The notes: generated by a model not told the origin, from the letters alone. Numbered from the stretch's first letter, positions 1 through 12,800 are shown. The stretch is DNA of 64,000 nt from Gnetum montanum (GCA_015680685.1 MNCI01028444.1:179494-243493); one strand, 5' to 3'. Numbers and translations: made by a program.

Positions 1-1163
1 ATTTATCCAATTGTGGATGCTAAGTGGATTAGTCCACTTGTAATTATGCTAAAGAAAGATGACAAGTGAGTCTATATTGATTTAAGGCTATTGAACATGG
101 CAACATTCAAAGATCATTTTTCATTGTCATTTGTAGACTAGGTGTTGGACCCTATTTCTGGGCATTGCTATTATAGCTTTTTGGATGGTTATTGTGGCTA
201 TAACCAAATTTAGATCATGCCCAAGGATTAGGCCAAAAGAACATTCACAAGTTCCTAGGAAACTTTTACATATTGTAAGATGCCCTTTGGTTTGTGCAAT
301 GTCCCTGCAACTTTCCAATGCTTGGTATTGAGAATTTTTCAATAGTAGATTGTTGGTAGGGTGCAAGTCTTCATGGATAACGTTTCCACCTATGGTGCTA
401 CATTTGAGCAAGCCTTAGACTACCTTGAGCAAGTGCTTAAAATGTTCATGGAGACCAATCTTTGACTCAATTGGAAAAAGAGCCATTTCATGGTTGAGGA
501 GGGCATTGTGTTGGGGCACATAATTTCTCAAGTAGGGATTAAGGTAGTCTTAAAATGATTTAGATCATCCAAGGAATAAACCACCAACTAAAAACTATTA
601 AAGATGTTCAGTCATTCCTTGGGCACACTGGCTACTACTAGTGATTCATAGAGAATTTCTTTAAAATCATAAAATTTTTGGTTGAACTTACAAAGAAAGA
701 TGCTTTATTCATATGGACTGAGGAATGTGAAAAGACATTCTAGAGCCTTAATCAGAGACTTGTAGAAACTCCAATTCTATGAGCACCTAATTGGTCTTGA
801 CCATTTTACATTATGATGGATGCATGAAAATATGCCTTGGGAGCTCTTCTTATGCAATTGGATGATCAGAAATGTCCATATTACATCTACTGCAAAGGCC
901 AAAGCATTGTAGATGCATAGCTCAATTACATCACAACAAGAAAAGAGCTGATGGAAGAGGTGTATGCCTTGGAGAAATTCAAGCACTATGTGCTTGGATG
1001 CAAGGTGTTTATGCACAAAGACCACAGTGCCATTCACTTCCTCATGAACAAGCCAACAGTGAGCCCCTATGTCATATGGTGGCTAGTGATCTTACAAGAG
1101 TTCAATCTTATGATGGTAGATCAAAAGGGCATCAAGAATGTGGTTGCTGATCACTTGTCTTAG
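1..1163 (+). pseudogene. E1 reverse transcriptase and RNase H (gypsy pol), broken
   Basis: RT would copy the element RNA into cDNA and RNase H would remove the RNA strand. Readable RT pieces from base 1 include SPLVIMLKKD, then VYID and LLNMATFKDHF, then FLDGY near 178-192. The polymerase motif near 370-385 reads VFMDN instead of the usual FMDD, so a catalytic aspartate is lost. RNase H spans about 800-1163: ALGALLMQLDDQ, KELMEEVYALEKFKHYVLG, and the usual end KNVVADHLS before a TAG stop. Stops at 67-69 (TGA at a Trp site) and 139-141 (TAG at a Gln site) and a frameshift near 150 are visible. The N-terminus is cut by the window edge. Confidence 0.85.
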
Positions 1164-1369
1164 TTATGATGGGATAACAAAGAGGAGAAAAGATTTCTTT
1201 CTAATCAATTTCCTAATGAACTCTGCTTTGTCGATTCAATAAGCGAACCAGTGCCCACTAAACCAAAATGGTACGATGGCATTCTCACTTATCTTCTAAC
1301 TCAAGAAATGTCATAAGAGTTAGAACATTAGAATAAATAGTAGTTTCTTCATCAAGCCAAATGATTCAT

Positions 1370-2519
1370 GGAAATCAATGAACAACTTTACCAGATGTAC
1401 GTCAATGGCTTGGTTTGTTGGTGTGTTCCTGATGTTGACCAACTACATGTTTTACAAGATGCTCATAAGGGTCATTGTGGAGGCCACTATATAGGAAGAC
1501 ACACAATTATTAAAATCTGGATGGTAGGGTACTATTGGCCAATAATCTTTAGGGATGCCCACAAATTCATTTGCACTTGTGAATGTTGGCAAAAAGATGG
1601 TGGGATGACCCCTCAAATGGAGCCACCTCAATAGTGGATCCAATCATTGGAACCATTTGACATTTGGGGCATAGACGTCATGGGTTCCATCACACCCATG
1701 TCTAATGGAAAGGCACACATAATAGTCATTGTTTACTATTGTACTAAATGGGTAGAAATAGTAATTGTTATCGACTGTACATCTTCCACTATTGCTGGAT
1801 TTACACAAAAAAATGTTGGAAATAGGTTTGGAGTGCCACATGCATTGATTTCTGACAATGGTACTCACTTTACAGGTGCTACTTTTCACAAGCTCATGTA
1901 ATGCTTGGGGGTTGAACATAAATTAACAACAACATACCACCCTCAAGCTAATAGTCAAGCAAAGGTTACCAATAAGGAGATCATAAAAATCTTAACAAGA
2001 ATAATTAGCAAATATAGAAAAGACTAGAGCACAAAACTCAATGATGCCCTCTAAGCATACTACTCAACATGGAAACTCCCTATAGGCTACTCTCCCTATG
2101 AGTTGGTGTATGGAAAATTACCAACTCTTCCAATTCACTCCAAAATCTGTACACTTTCAACAACCTGTGACCTAGACCTTGACTTGAGCCTAGCATAAAA
2201 AGAACGATTGATTAATCTTAACATGCTAGATGAGAATTGGTTGGTAGCCCTGTCCTTGAATGAAGTGCACAAGGCATTTAGTAAATAATGTCATAACCTT
2301 AGAATAAGCAAAGTTAAATTTCAACCTGGAGATAAGGTCCTTTATTGGAACTACACATATGTTCCTCAAAATAATAAGTTTCAAGCATTGTGAGAAGGAC
2401 CTTATATCATCTATGAAACCTTTCCTTCTAGGGCCATGTTAATTTACAAACCTAAGAGCCTAAACAAAAAGCAATTGATCAACATGGAACAACTAAAGCC
2501 TTTTCATGAGCCCAAGTAA
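1370..2519 (+). pseudogene. E1 integrase (gypsy pol C-terminus), broken
   Basis: Integrase would insert the cDNA into the host chromosome. The HHCC zinc-binding end is visible near 1445-1600 (HKGHCGGH, then CTCECW). The core follows at 1647-2000: first catalytic Asp in DIWGIDVMG, second in LISDNGTHF. The third catalytic site, normally Glu in a GQAEV-type motif, reads SQAKVTNKEI near 1955-1985, a Glu to Lys change. A C-terminal module with FQPGDKVLYW and EGPYIIYE is present at 2320-2420 (GPY-type), with no chromodomain after it. The frame ends PFHEPK-TAA at 2519. Several in-frame TAG/TGA/TAA stops, for example after HKLM at 1901, make it a pseudogene. Confidence 0.88.
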
Positions 2520-4555
2520 GTTAGTGCCATCAACACCTCATCGAATGGAAAACCACACTCAATCTTTCTGATCTCCTCCTTAACTCAGTCATGAGAAAGA
2601 TGGTCATCTATGCTGATCATATAAGTGGCTCCTCAATTTTTCTATTTTTTTTATTTTACACCTTTTTGTTTTACACTTTCTTTGTTTTTTTGCACTTTTT
2701 TTACAACATCGTTAGTACATTCTATCTTTCTTAAATATTTTTACAAGTTCTTTTATATTTTACTTTCTTTTGGTATGAGTTTTTCTTATTATTTTCTAAT
2801 AAAGTGCTTTATTTCCAATAAGACATAGTGATGCTATAGTTTTTTGCTAATGATGGTTTGTACTTAACATTTTTGATTACTAATGTCTAGTTTCTATTTT
2901 TAAATTTTGATGATTGATGACTAAGAAAAAGTTTCTTTTTCATGGAACAAGTAGTCAGTCCATGTTATCCACCCATTCATTAACTCTATGGTTTTTTTAT
3001 TTTGGAAGTATGAGGTCCCTTTTTCATTCATAAAACCTTAACGAACTTGTGACCTTGGTAGTTTCCAAAATTGGGAAAGATCCAAAAGGTCACCTTTCTA
3101 CTTGAGTGCTTGATTATTTTTCATGGATTTCTCACCATTTCGTGTCTTTGCATGGTGTGGTTTCCATCCAAAAACATATAAAAAGATAAAATTCAAAAAA
3201 AAAATAATGAGAATTCAAAGCACACCCCTTAGACAAAATAAATAGGCTACAAGCACTAGTTATGGGACTAGAAAGACATGTTACCCATGCTTGAAGGTCC
3301 ACTCTAACTAAGGCCCTTTCTCACTTCTTTCTTCTCTTTTCTTCTCAAATAAGGAATGATGTTTGATTTGTCGGAGCATTGTTGTGTTTTGAGAGGGTGG
3401 ATTGGTCTTAAGGTGGTGATGCAAAGTTGCTAAAAGTGGTTGGTTTTGGTCTAAACAGTGGATGGATTTTATCAAGTCATCTAACCACATAATCCACACG
3501 GGACTTCATGTGATTAGAATTTGGAACTCCATTCCACTTTCTCTCTCATCGACTAGTGCTTTCCATTTTTCACCTCAGTGCTAGTTTCCATGTCCTATTC
3601 AATGTCTTAGTTTGATGTATTAAAATTCTTTGGTAGATTCTTTTGGACTTAGTTCTTAACTTTTCATAACCATTAATTAATTATAGGGCCCACAGACTTC
3701 TTAAGTTGAGGTTATGCAATTGCAAAAAGGACATGAGCCCACTATGGGAAGGACCCACTTGCATAGCTCTTGGTTGGACTAGTTAAGTTCCTTATCCTTA
3801 GAAATTTTTGTAATCAAATCATTTACATTCCCCACCAGTTGCATCCAACTATGTGCTCCTTAAGGTATTTCTTTCATAAAATTGCATTCTATCACCAATT
3901 CCTCCATTTTTGTGACCTATCAAATCCTCTTCATGCATTTCATCATGTTCTTGGCTTCATGGGCTTCCAAAAGATTTCAATTTCACATAAAAACTCCTTG
4001 TATTTCTTAACCTTTTGAAAAATCAACAGTGGTCAATAGATGCATTGATGTAGCCCCTTATACACTAGATTTTGTGTCAATGCAACCCTGTTGATGGATG
4101 GTAAAAATACTATAAATAGGACACAACACTTGGCAATTTTTTCCAATTTGCTTCAAATAAGAGAGGATTTTGTGTGATTTTATAGAGCCCCAAACCTTTT
4201 AGAGCCCATATCTTTCACACTGCTTGTTTGATTTTAGTCATTTTTTAGTCCTCTAACTATAGGAGGTACTCTCTACATCATGGGAGTTACAAACCTTAGG
4301 GTTTTGACAAAAAAAATTCAAAATTTTTGTAACTCCTCCATGTGTTTAATGAATAAAATAACATTAAATCATCAACCTATGGAAGTTAAACCCTTCCAAC
4401 AAACTCTCATAACCTAAAATTAATTAAAGTAATATTAAAAGATCAATTTGCCATGACCACACCTTAGGCAAGTGTAATTATCCCAAAATAGATAAGGCAC
4501 TTAATGTTATGAGTTACAAACTATATGCTAATTCTTGATCATGTTGTGGCCACAA
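2520..4555 (+). other. E1 non-coding block between integrase and ORF3
   Basis: No coherent reading frame. T-rich stretches lie at 2635-2830. The block holds short sequences that recur in E2, B and E3: an AACTCAGTCATGAG-type word near 2583, ACATGTTACCCATGCTTGAA near 3278, and GGACCCACTTGCATA near 3750. These islands are better conserved than their surroundings, which suggests RNA or packaging roles, though that is inference. Confidence 0.6.
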
Positions 4556-7361
4556 ATGGTACCAAGACCAAAGCATGAACTATAGGCAAGACCATCCTAA
4601 CCTAGGGATAAGTGGTCTAGAATTGAAAGGGGCTACCAAAAACAACCCCAAGAGCAGGAAGTTGAAACTCATGCCATGAGACTTCTTTGTGAGGACCCTG
4701 AAGTGGAATTTGTTCATCATATTCTAGAAGAAAGAGAAACAAGTAGTCTCCTTGACTTGAAGTTATCTTCATATGTGCCTACATTAATCAAATCAAGCCT
4801 AGGGATGTTCAACATTTGGTTCTCCAAGAACTAAACTTTGGAACATTCTTGGAGTTCACTCTAGAGGAAGTCAAAGCTCAATTGTGGATCTCTCCCATGT
4901 GACCAATCATCATGTCCATTGGGGAGTGATACATAAGAAAGACCTACCTCTTTTGGAAACACCATAACCACATGCCATAGTTGGAATCAAGTAAATTCAT
5001 GTATCCTACTTGGTGAAAGCAATCACATAGGCTCTTAGCTTACATGGTACTAGAACCAGCTTGGCAGAGATCTCAACTTAGGTAGAACCTGAGGTAAAAA
5101 AGAAGTGGACATAGTGATGTTATGGAGTGGACTATAAGGAGTATGATGTGCTCACTATGGCAGAACACATGTATTTCAAGATAGCAGGTCATCAACTTAA
5201 TCTGATGATGAGGTTGAGTAAGATAACTACCTTTTCCACCCATGTGTGTGCTTCTCTATGTGGAAAATTCTTTGTCAATCTTCCATAACTAATATTTCTA
5301 GAGATAGAGAAGCTGTTCAAAGAGAAAGAATGTGAGAGGAAGGCCCTGCCCTTTATCTATCTCATCAGAAAACTATGCAAAAGGGCAAGAATAGTTCACT
5401 ATGCCAACGATGCAATTAGAGATGCTCCTCTTACCTCTTGGGTAGAAATGATGAAAGATAAGACCTCTACCACAATCAAGGAAGAGGAGTAGCAACCAGC
5501 ACCTCCACCACCTACTCACAAAACAATGTTGGAGTCTCATGCTACGCTTAAATGAATGCATGAGATTTGAGAGTATATCTTGCATGAGTAGGAGTAATGA
5601 GTAGGAATAAGTGATGGCAATCCATTTATGTATCACCCAGTGATGAGTCACCTTAATGAAGTGGCTCAAACCATTTGACAGATGGAGAGAGGTGAACCAA
5701 TTTTCTTAGCCCAAAGAACACAGTTACCTATGAGATCAAATCCTAGCACTTGACAGGTAACAGTGTCTATCTCACAATAGTAGCAATTCTCAAAAATCTC
5801 TAGGAATGTCCTTACTTTCTCTATGCATTTGAAGGAGGTCGAGGGGGCAACTATCTTGGCATTGCAACACCATGGATAGGAGACAATAGTAGAGGTGGTT
5901 GATGATAAAATTGCTAAGGCATTGAATGCACCTGTGGCATTTGTACTAGATGTTTCTACCCTTAAATATGTGTAGACATCTACAATAATAATTAGTGGTA
6001 GATTGAGCGTAGCCTAGCACAACAAGTTGCTGGACTGATTGGTGGAAACTAGGCAACTGATTCTAGATGTCTTTATCCTTGCAGATATAATCACTATAAT
6101 TGAGTTAGAGCTATTGGAAACAAGGGGTAAATGCATTATCATGGAGGGGTAACTTGAAATAGCCCAAGCTCAAAACTAATGCTTGGCTATGAAGGTTGCT
6201 AAACTAATAGCTTGCCTTGTTGATCTTGCATTTCTCAACCCTACACTGGCATTTGATGAAGCTTTTCAACAACTTTAGGACAACTTCAAGAAGGTTGAGG
6301 ATGCAAAGGAGACAATGATCTTTGATCAATCCTTGGATAATGCCACTATGCATAATATCTAAAAGGGCTTGGACTTGACTCACCAGGAGAATGTAACTTT
6401 AACTACAGAAAATTATTGCCTATGAAATGTTGATGTATAGAAGTAGCAAATGTAAGATTTTGTCCATTAATAGTAGGAGTAGCCAACTAGAGTGAATAAT
6501 GAACTAAGAAGATGTCAAAAATAGAAATCTCTTTTTGAAGGAAGTCTAAGCTTTTTATCAAAAATCTACAATAGAGATAACTGCCTAAAAGATGATGCTC
6601 TCAAGTTTGAGAGAGTCAAAAATTACTATAGAGATCAAGCTGATCTACAAAAAGAAATTAATGAGAAACATATTTAGATGGTGAAGGTGAAAGTTAATGT
6701 GGTCCTCCATCATTTTAAGGAAGGAGGTGATGTCTAGTAATCTAGCTTTTTTGGGTTCAATAACTACAACAAGCTAGAGATTTGCATGAATGAGCTACAA
6801 ATCGAGGAGATGATGGAGTACATGGAGCTTACCAATCTTTGCTATATAAATCTAGCGGTGCTTACTGTTAGATGACCGTGGTTTAAATTAGAGAAATAGG
6901 TGGCTAGTTCCTACTTGTTGTATGAAGCAGAGTTCAAGCATTACAAAGATACTAAGTAGAAGCTTGAGGTGGAAAATGCAAAACTTGATATTCTTAGGCA
7001 GCGCTTCACCGATCAATAGTCTATAGCTAAGAACTTGGCCAAGAGAATGAGTAACTAACAAGGGCTATAGAATGCAATAAAGATGTTCAATTTTGAATGC
7101 AAACTTTTCACTATCTCATTCATCAATGCAAAGGATCTGTTCCTAGTAATGCCCTATCCTGGGGATGTTCCCACACTGACCCACATTTGTGATGTAGCAT
7201 GGATCATGAACGATCCCACAAGTAAGGAGGAGAAGATGAAGGCACTCTTGGACATCTTCTATCTTCCACTAGAAGTTGTAGTTGCCATAAGAAAATCACA
7301 ACCACTTCAGCTACCTCATGCACCCAAAGTGGAAGAATCGTGTTTGTCATTTTTGTCCTAA
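4556..7361 (+). pseudogene. E1 third ORF (ORF3), function unknown, coiled-coil rich, broken
   Basis: A degraded frame of about 930 codons between integrase and the 3' LTR, in the position of the env-like ORF of some plant gypsy elements. Proposed start ATG at 4556, matching the start of the E2 copy at 29518. The N-terminal part is acidic (EERETSSLLDLKLSS). A middle segment near 5260-5480 reads GKFFVNLP, then IEKLFKEKE and LIRKLCKRARIV, which weakly resembles plant transposon-type domains of Athila-like ORF3 proteins. The second half (about 5800-7080) is rich in Glu, Lys, Leu and Gln with heptad-like spacing, probably coiled coil. The last open piece, 7083-7361, ends ESCLSFLS. More than a dozen stops, mostly TAG at Gln or Trp sites. 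I do not recognise a specific function. Homologues sit at 26640-29518 and 16730-19476. Confidence 0.6.
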
Positions 7362-7535
7362 TGTTCAATTTTGTTGTCATGAACACCAAAATTTTATAAT
7401 GATTGTAAATATGTACACTTAGGCACTTAATGTTTGTTTGTGTTTTTGTATCAGTAGTTAGTTATAATCCCATACCTTCTCAAAATTTTGTAAGAAACTT
7501 GTTCCTCCTTTTGTTCGCTTGAGGAAGAGTTTTCA

Positions 7536-7551
7536 TTTAGTCATGGGGGTA
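7536..7551 (+). other. E1 polypurine tract
   Basis: TTAGTCATGGGGGTA directly before the LTR start TGATGAG. The same word precedes the 3' LTRs of E3 (AGTCATGAGGGTA) and, on the minus strand, E2 and B (GTGGGGGTA). It would prime plus-strand DNA synthesis. Confidence 0.75.
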
Positions 7552-8396
7552 TGATGAGTTGTGGCATGGGTTACATTGATGAGGTCTCATCAACGTGACC
7601 TCATCAATGTGGTTGTCGGTGCAGCACTCTCTGCCATGTTTATGACATCTTTTATCATAGTTGTAGCGAAGCTTTACTAGTTTTTCCACTTAAAAGTTAG
7701 AATATTTTTCTAAGTGTCCATAAAAGGAGTCAAAGAGAGTATAGACCTTAATTCAAGCACTATTGTACCTGAGCACAGCTATGTATGAGGTGATAAAGAC
7801 AAGTTTTCTAATAAACCTTGTAGCACTTTGAAATAGATTAATTATTTTCTTTATGTGTTTAGTATTTTATGCAATTTCCTTTAATGATTTAAGTAATTAA
7901 ATAATTAACTATGAAATAAACTAAGCTAAATTAAGCTAGATATAATAGCAATAAGTTAAACACATAAGTATGACCACTTCAAAATACACTTGGCACTTGG
8001 TGATCCCAGTAATGCTTAATGTTTGGTAACTTAGTAGCATTAAACATATTCAAGATATGTACGGCAAGTGGGAACAGATGCTAATGCTAGGATTAGTTAA
8101 ACATGAGCTAGTTAGATTAAATTAGCAATTAAATATCTTTAACCCTCTATTATTTATTCTTAAGCGACTTAGAAAATAAACCATAAAAATGACAAAAATC
8201 ATATGCCTTAATTGCATTTAACCATACTTTTGCATTTCATAAGTGTAATTGGAAAGACAATGATTGCAACAGTTAGTTTCACTTCCTAGAGACCAATGTA
8301 TTGAGAAGGCTATAAGTCCATTGAATTTGACTAGATCATGTGTGAAACCTTAGTGATTCGTATGGTTGGGCATAGGGTCTACTCGTTGCTTATCTA
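7552..8396 (+). repeat. E1 3' LTR
   Basis: About 845 bp. It starts TGATGAG right after the polypurine tract. U3 carries repeated ATCAATG/CATTGATGAGG words. The rest matches the E2 LTRs in order (TTGGTAACT, later GTATGGTTGGGCATAGGG near the end). The 3' end TTATCTA corresponds to CTCATCA in E2, so the terminal CA is preserved only loosely and the exact last base is uncertain by a few bases. Confidence 0.75.
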
Positions 8397-9389
8397 GTAC
8401 AAAGAAGCAAAGCAAAGTAACTAAATAATAGAGTAAGAGGAATGATTAGAAGTGAAGGTGCCCATTGAGATACCAACTATGGAGGAGTCACTCCTTTGCT
8501 ACTAGTATTATATCCTAGTTCTAAGGTAGTGGCATCATTATTAGATTGGTAATTGTTGCTTGAGCCTTAAACACTCTACTTACAAAAGGGGGTTCTTGTG
8601 GGATGCTTGAAATTTTAAGCTTGGAGCATCGTCCCAATAGTAAGGTTCTTGTAAGAGTGTGGCTTGACTCATGCTTGAAGGTTCTTATGGGGTCATCATT
8701 TTTTTTCTTTTTTCTTTTTTTTTCTTTTGCAAGAAATTCAATATTTGGCTAGCTTCAATCATGAGGTTCTTGTGAGAACCAATTTCATTTTTGAAGGGTT
8801 GCTCACATGGTGTTGATCTTACTTGATATCAGTAGATGCATTTACAACTAGAGAAACTAGGTCCCATATAACACACCCTTTCCACTTTAGTGAATCATCC
8901 AAGCAAGTATTTAATAAAAACCAAACACTAATAAGCATTATCCTAAACTGAGTTATTTACCCGCCTTGACTTATGAACATTGTACTTAAAGAATAATGTT
9001 TAAAAACAATGAAGTTTATTATGTGCAAGACACTTATTAATATAAGGCTCACCCTTAGTTGGATTTTTGGTTTAAACCTGCCTATCATAAGGTAGGAGGA
9101 GTTGTCCCTCTCCCTTGCATTGCACACATGATGCTACCAAATTCTTTATAGTCTCAACTAACAATAGAATTTTCTATTTCCCTCTAAATTTTTCAAGGTA
9201 AAAGTTGTAGACTATAAATACTTTTTTATTTATTTACTCTATGAAATAAGAGTCATGTTGAGAGGTACACTTGAGAGCTAAGACTTCTAATGGATTGTTG
9301 AAATGTAATTTATTAGTAATGGGATAAGTTGGGTAACCTAGCTCTATTAGTTCATCTCCTTCGAGTTCCTCAATATGATGTTGATGATA
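8397..9389 (-). other. C trailing non-coding region
   Basis: No frame found. It holds dispersed copies of a GGTTCTTGTG word (near 8590, 8645, 8690 and 8765) and a 30-bp pyrimidine tract at 8699-8728. It is probably the 3' untranslated part of C, cut at the left by E1. Confidence 0.5.
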
Positions 9390-10480
9390 TCACTTAAGCC
9401 TTTTTCCATTAACTAGGAATGTAGTTGAGGAATCATCAATAGGTGATTTGAGAATACTTCCATTATTATGGGGTTGGACAACTAAATAAGGGCCTTCCCA
9501 CCTAGCTTTTAACTTCCTTAGAAATTTATGTAATCTCATATTATAGAGAAGAACTTTATCACCTATGGAAAAGAGTTTTCTAAGGATACTCATATCATGC
9601 AATGTCTTCATTTATTTCTTTACAATTAGTTGCTTGTCAAGAGCATGTAGTCTCATTTCATCAAGTTTGTGAAGTTGATTACTTTGAGAGGCTTGGTTCA
9701 TGTCTTCATCAATATTCAGTTGTTGGGCTAATCGTAAAGATTGATATTTAAGTTCAACAGGTAATAGACATAACTTACCATAAACTAATTGATAAGGTGG
9801 ATATCCTAAAGGTTTTTTAGAGGTAATCCTACAAGTCCAAAGTGTGTCTTGCAATTTTTTAGACCAATTCTTTTGTTTAGTACATACAATCTTAATATAT
9901 GCAAGATAATTCTATTAGCATTCTCAACTTGGCCATTTGTTTAAGGGTGATAGGCTACAACTATCTTATGTTGAGTTCCACAAGACTTAAGGAAATTTTC
10001 CATTATTTTATTTACAAAATGGGTTCCGTGATCACTAATGATCACCCATGGAATTCCAAAATGTGTTAAAATATTTTTTCTAATGAATGCTACAACTACC
10101 TTAACATCATTTGTTGGGATGAATTTTGCTTCTACCCATTTAGTGAGATAGTCAATACAAACCAAAATGTATTAACATCCATTATATGGTGGAAATGGTC
10201 CTAAAAAATTTATACCCCACACATCATATGGTTCTATTATTAAAATTGATTTTAAAGGCATTTCATGTCTTTTTATTATAGCTCCCATTTGTTTACATTT
10301 ATCACATTCTTTCACATACTTATGTGAATCTTCAAAAATTTAGGGCCAGTAAAATCCACTTTGAAGGATTTTCATAGTAGTACATTTGCTATCAAAGTGG
10401 CCATCCCCTAAATCATCATGGTACATTTGTAGAATTTCATTTTGTTCATTCTCAACCACACATCTCCTTGCTATGTTATC
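9390..10480 (-). pseudogene. C integrase, broken
   Basis: The zinc-binding end reads YHDDLGDGHF near 10400-10430 and CDKCKQMG near 10290-10310 (HHCC pattern). In the core the first catalytic site reads WGINFLGPF near 10215, Asp changed to Asn. The second, IISDHGTHF near 10040, is intact, and the third is retained in TNGQVENANR near 9935. The C-terminal half (9390-9850) has YQLVYGKLCLLPVEL, then GDKVLLYN, RWEGPYLVV and VNGKRLK before the stop. Stops at 9612 and near 9940 and a shift near 9850 break the frame. This would be the last domain of C pol. Confidence 0.85.
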
Positions 10481-10689
10481 TTTACATATTCAATAGAGAT
10501 ATGAACTACTCTAAATGTACCTAGATATGGTATGTAAGAAAGATTTCTTTTCTTTCTTAGTCTAATTGGTAGGGGTTTTCATAGTGGCTAGATAGTTGTC
10601 TATATTAGCAAACCAAGGATCCTTTCTTGTAGAAAAAAAATTTTCATCAAAAAATTCATCATCAAAGACTCCTTATGTTTGATTCTTAT

Positions 10690-11900
10690 CGATAGTTTCT
10701 AGCCTTGAAAGATTAACTAATACTACATTTTCCCTACCTCTTTTATCTAAAATATCAAGGTTAAATTATTGAAGTAATAGACACCATCTCATTATCCTTG
10801 AATTTTTTATTTTCTTAGTACTTAAAAATTTAATGGTTGAATGATCAATATATACTCTAGTTTTATATCCTATTAAATAATGTCTAAATTTATCTAGAGC
10901 ATATACAATAGCTAATAATTCTTTTTCTATAGTTGTATAATTTAATTGGGCTTGGTCTAGACTTTTGGACACAATGAATCACTCATGGTTTCTTATCAAT
11001 GTATTGTCCTAAAACAACCCCTACTACTATGTCACTAGCGTCACACATCAAATCAAATGGGAAATCCCAATCAGGTGCATTTAATATAAGAGCTGTGGTT
11101 ACTTGTTTTTTCAATTCTACAAATGCTTCTTGACAATCATTAGTCCAAACAAATGAATCATCTTTTTCTAAGAGCATGTATAATGGTTTAGCAATTTTTG
11201 AAAAGTCTTTGATAAACCTCCTATAATATCTAGCATGTCCTAAAAAAGATCAAAGAGTCTTTAAATTAGTTGGAGTTGGAAGTGTCGATATGACTCTTAC
11301 TTTCTTGTCATCCATCCTTATCCCATCTTCAGAAATAACATGTCCTAACACTATGCCACTTGTAACCATTAAGTGACTCTTTTTCCAACTTAGTTTAAAA
11401 TTCTTATCAATACATCTATCTAAGACATGTTCAGGATGTTGCAAAGTTTCATCATAAGTATTCCCATAGACTAAAAAATCATTCATGAAAACTTCAACAT
11501 AATCTTCTAACATATTAGAAAATATTGAAATCATGGTGCTTTGGAAAGTAGCTAGTGCATTACAAAGGCCAAAAGGCATTCATCTATAAGCAAAAAGTTC
11601 ATAAGGAAATGTAAAAGTTGTTTTATGCTAGTCTTTAGGGGCAATAACTACTTGATTGTAACCACTAAATCCGTCCAAAAAATAATAATATTCATGTCTT
11701 TCTAATTTTTCTAGAATTTGATCTATATAAGGTAATGGAAAATGGTCTTTCTTTGTATTTTGGTTCAACCTTCTGTAATCTACACAGACTCTTCATTCTC
11801 AATCTTTTTTTGGATCTATAGTAATGGGACTTATCCATTCGCTATGAGTTGTTGGATAAATAATCCCTTCTTTTCAAAGTTTTAAAATTTTACACTTAAT
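10690..11900 (-). pseudogene. C reverse transcriptase and RNase H, broken
   Basis: RT runs from about 11900 down: HFPLPYIDQILEKL near 11740, FLDGFSGYNQVVIA near 11670, then MPFGLCNALATFQSTM at 11579. The catalytic motif reads VFMNDFLVYG near 11490, so the first Asp of FMDD is Asn. It continues SWKKSHLMV and VLGHVISEDGIRMDDKK. RNase H begins near 11180 with FPFDLMCDASDIVVGVVLGQ, then YTTIEKELLAIVYALDKFRHYLIG and IDHSTIKFL down to 10766. Each break is a single stop or small indel. The order and spacing match gypsy pol. Confidence 0.87.
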
Positions 11901-12310
11901 AATTTTTTTAAGGCTAAATTAATTCATCTTGGGGGAATTCCTACTGGTTTTACATTGTCTTCGAGATAGATATGATGTTCATAGATGTTGGATGAGATGT
12001 GTTAGTAAAGGTCCTCATAACTCCATGCAAAGGCCTTAAACTTTCTATGCAAGACTTCTAATAATTTTCTTTTTTACTCATTAGTAAGTTTGGAATTTAT
12101 TCTTAATAGTTTATTATGATCTAGGAAAACATACTTAAGTGTACTAACTAGTTGTCTAAGATCCAAGAAATCTTTATCTGTAGGTTGAATTATTTCTCCA
12201 ATATTTCCTAAGCCCAAATTCAAAATCTACTCTAGAACATCTTGTTGTTCCTTAGTTAAGGGATCTAAAGGTCCTTCCTCAAAATTATTCAACACTAAGG
12301 TTTCCCTATC

Positions 12311-12800
12311 CTATGCTATTGCTAAAGTGGATAGCATGAAGAACATTCTTACTTCCTTTAAGTCTAGAATTAAATGATCTTCTTTTACCCTATCATATAT
12401 GTTAAATGTAAATGTAATATTGGTGAAAGATAATTGAAGTTGTCTTGATCTACAATTAATTACCACATCAGCTATAGCTAACCAAGGTCTACCTAATATA
12501 ATAGAAAAACAATCAGAATCTTTTACTTCCAAAACAACAAAGTCAATTGGATATTTTTCTTTTTCTACCTCAACTATCTAGTTCTCTACTATTCCTATTG
12601 GTTTAAAATTTGATCCATCAACTAATGATATTGTCATGTTTACTCCTTTAATATCCTCTATATCAAGTGACATAGCCATTTTAAGAGGCATAATAGTAAT
12701 ATTAGCTCCTAAATCTAATAAGGCATTCCTAATTACTTTTCCATTTATTTTAATTAGAATGGTAGGGACTCCTAAATCTTGGTATTTAGGAATTTCATGA
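12311..12800 (-). pseudogene. C aspartic protease, broken
   Basis: The protease would cut the Gag-Pol polyprotein. The active-site region near 12690-12720 reads DLGANITIMPLKMA, where DLGA corresponds to the D-T/S-G-A motif of retropepsins; DLG variants are common in Athila-like elements. Downstream, FSIILGRPWLAIADVVINC (12430-12500) is the usual ILGRPWL flap-side motif. An in-frame stop near 12580 interrupts the domain. It lies directly upstream of RT in the same direction. Confidence 0.8.

Larger units (their letters stand above)
1..8396 (+). mobile_element. E1: 3' part of a decayed Ty3/gypsy LTR retrotransposon
   Basis: The window opens inside the reverse transcriptase of a plus-strand gypsy element. 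Order: RT and RNase H, integrase, about 2 kb without coding, a third ORF, polypurine tract, 3' LTR. This domain order (integrase last in pol) is the Ty3/gypsy order. The same architecture is complete in E2 on the other strand at 25498-38744, which supports the boundaries. The 5' LTR, gag and protease lie outside the window, so no target duplication can be checked; the five bases after the LTR are GTACA. All coding parts carry stops and frameshifts, so the copy is dead. Confidence 0.88.

Noticed and set aside
8397-8401. GTACA as target duplication of E1
   Set aside because: The left end of E1 is outside the window, so there is nothing to compare.
8699-8728. Polypurine tract and 3' LTR start for element C
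   Set aside because: The minus-strand purine run is followed by TGATGACC, but the sequence after it does not match the C 5' LTR at 15089-15681.
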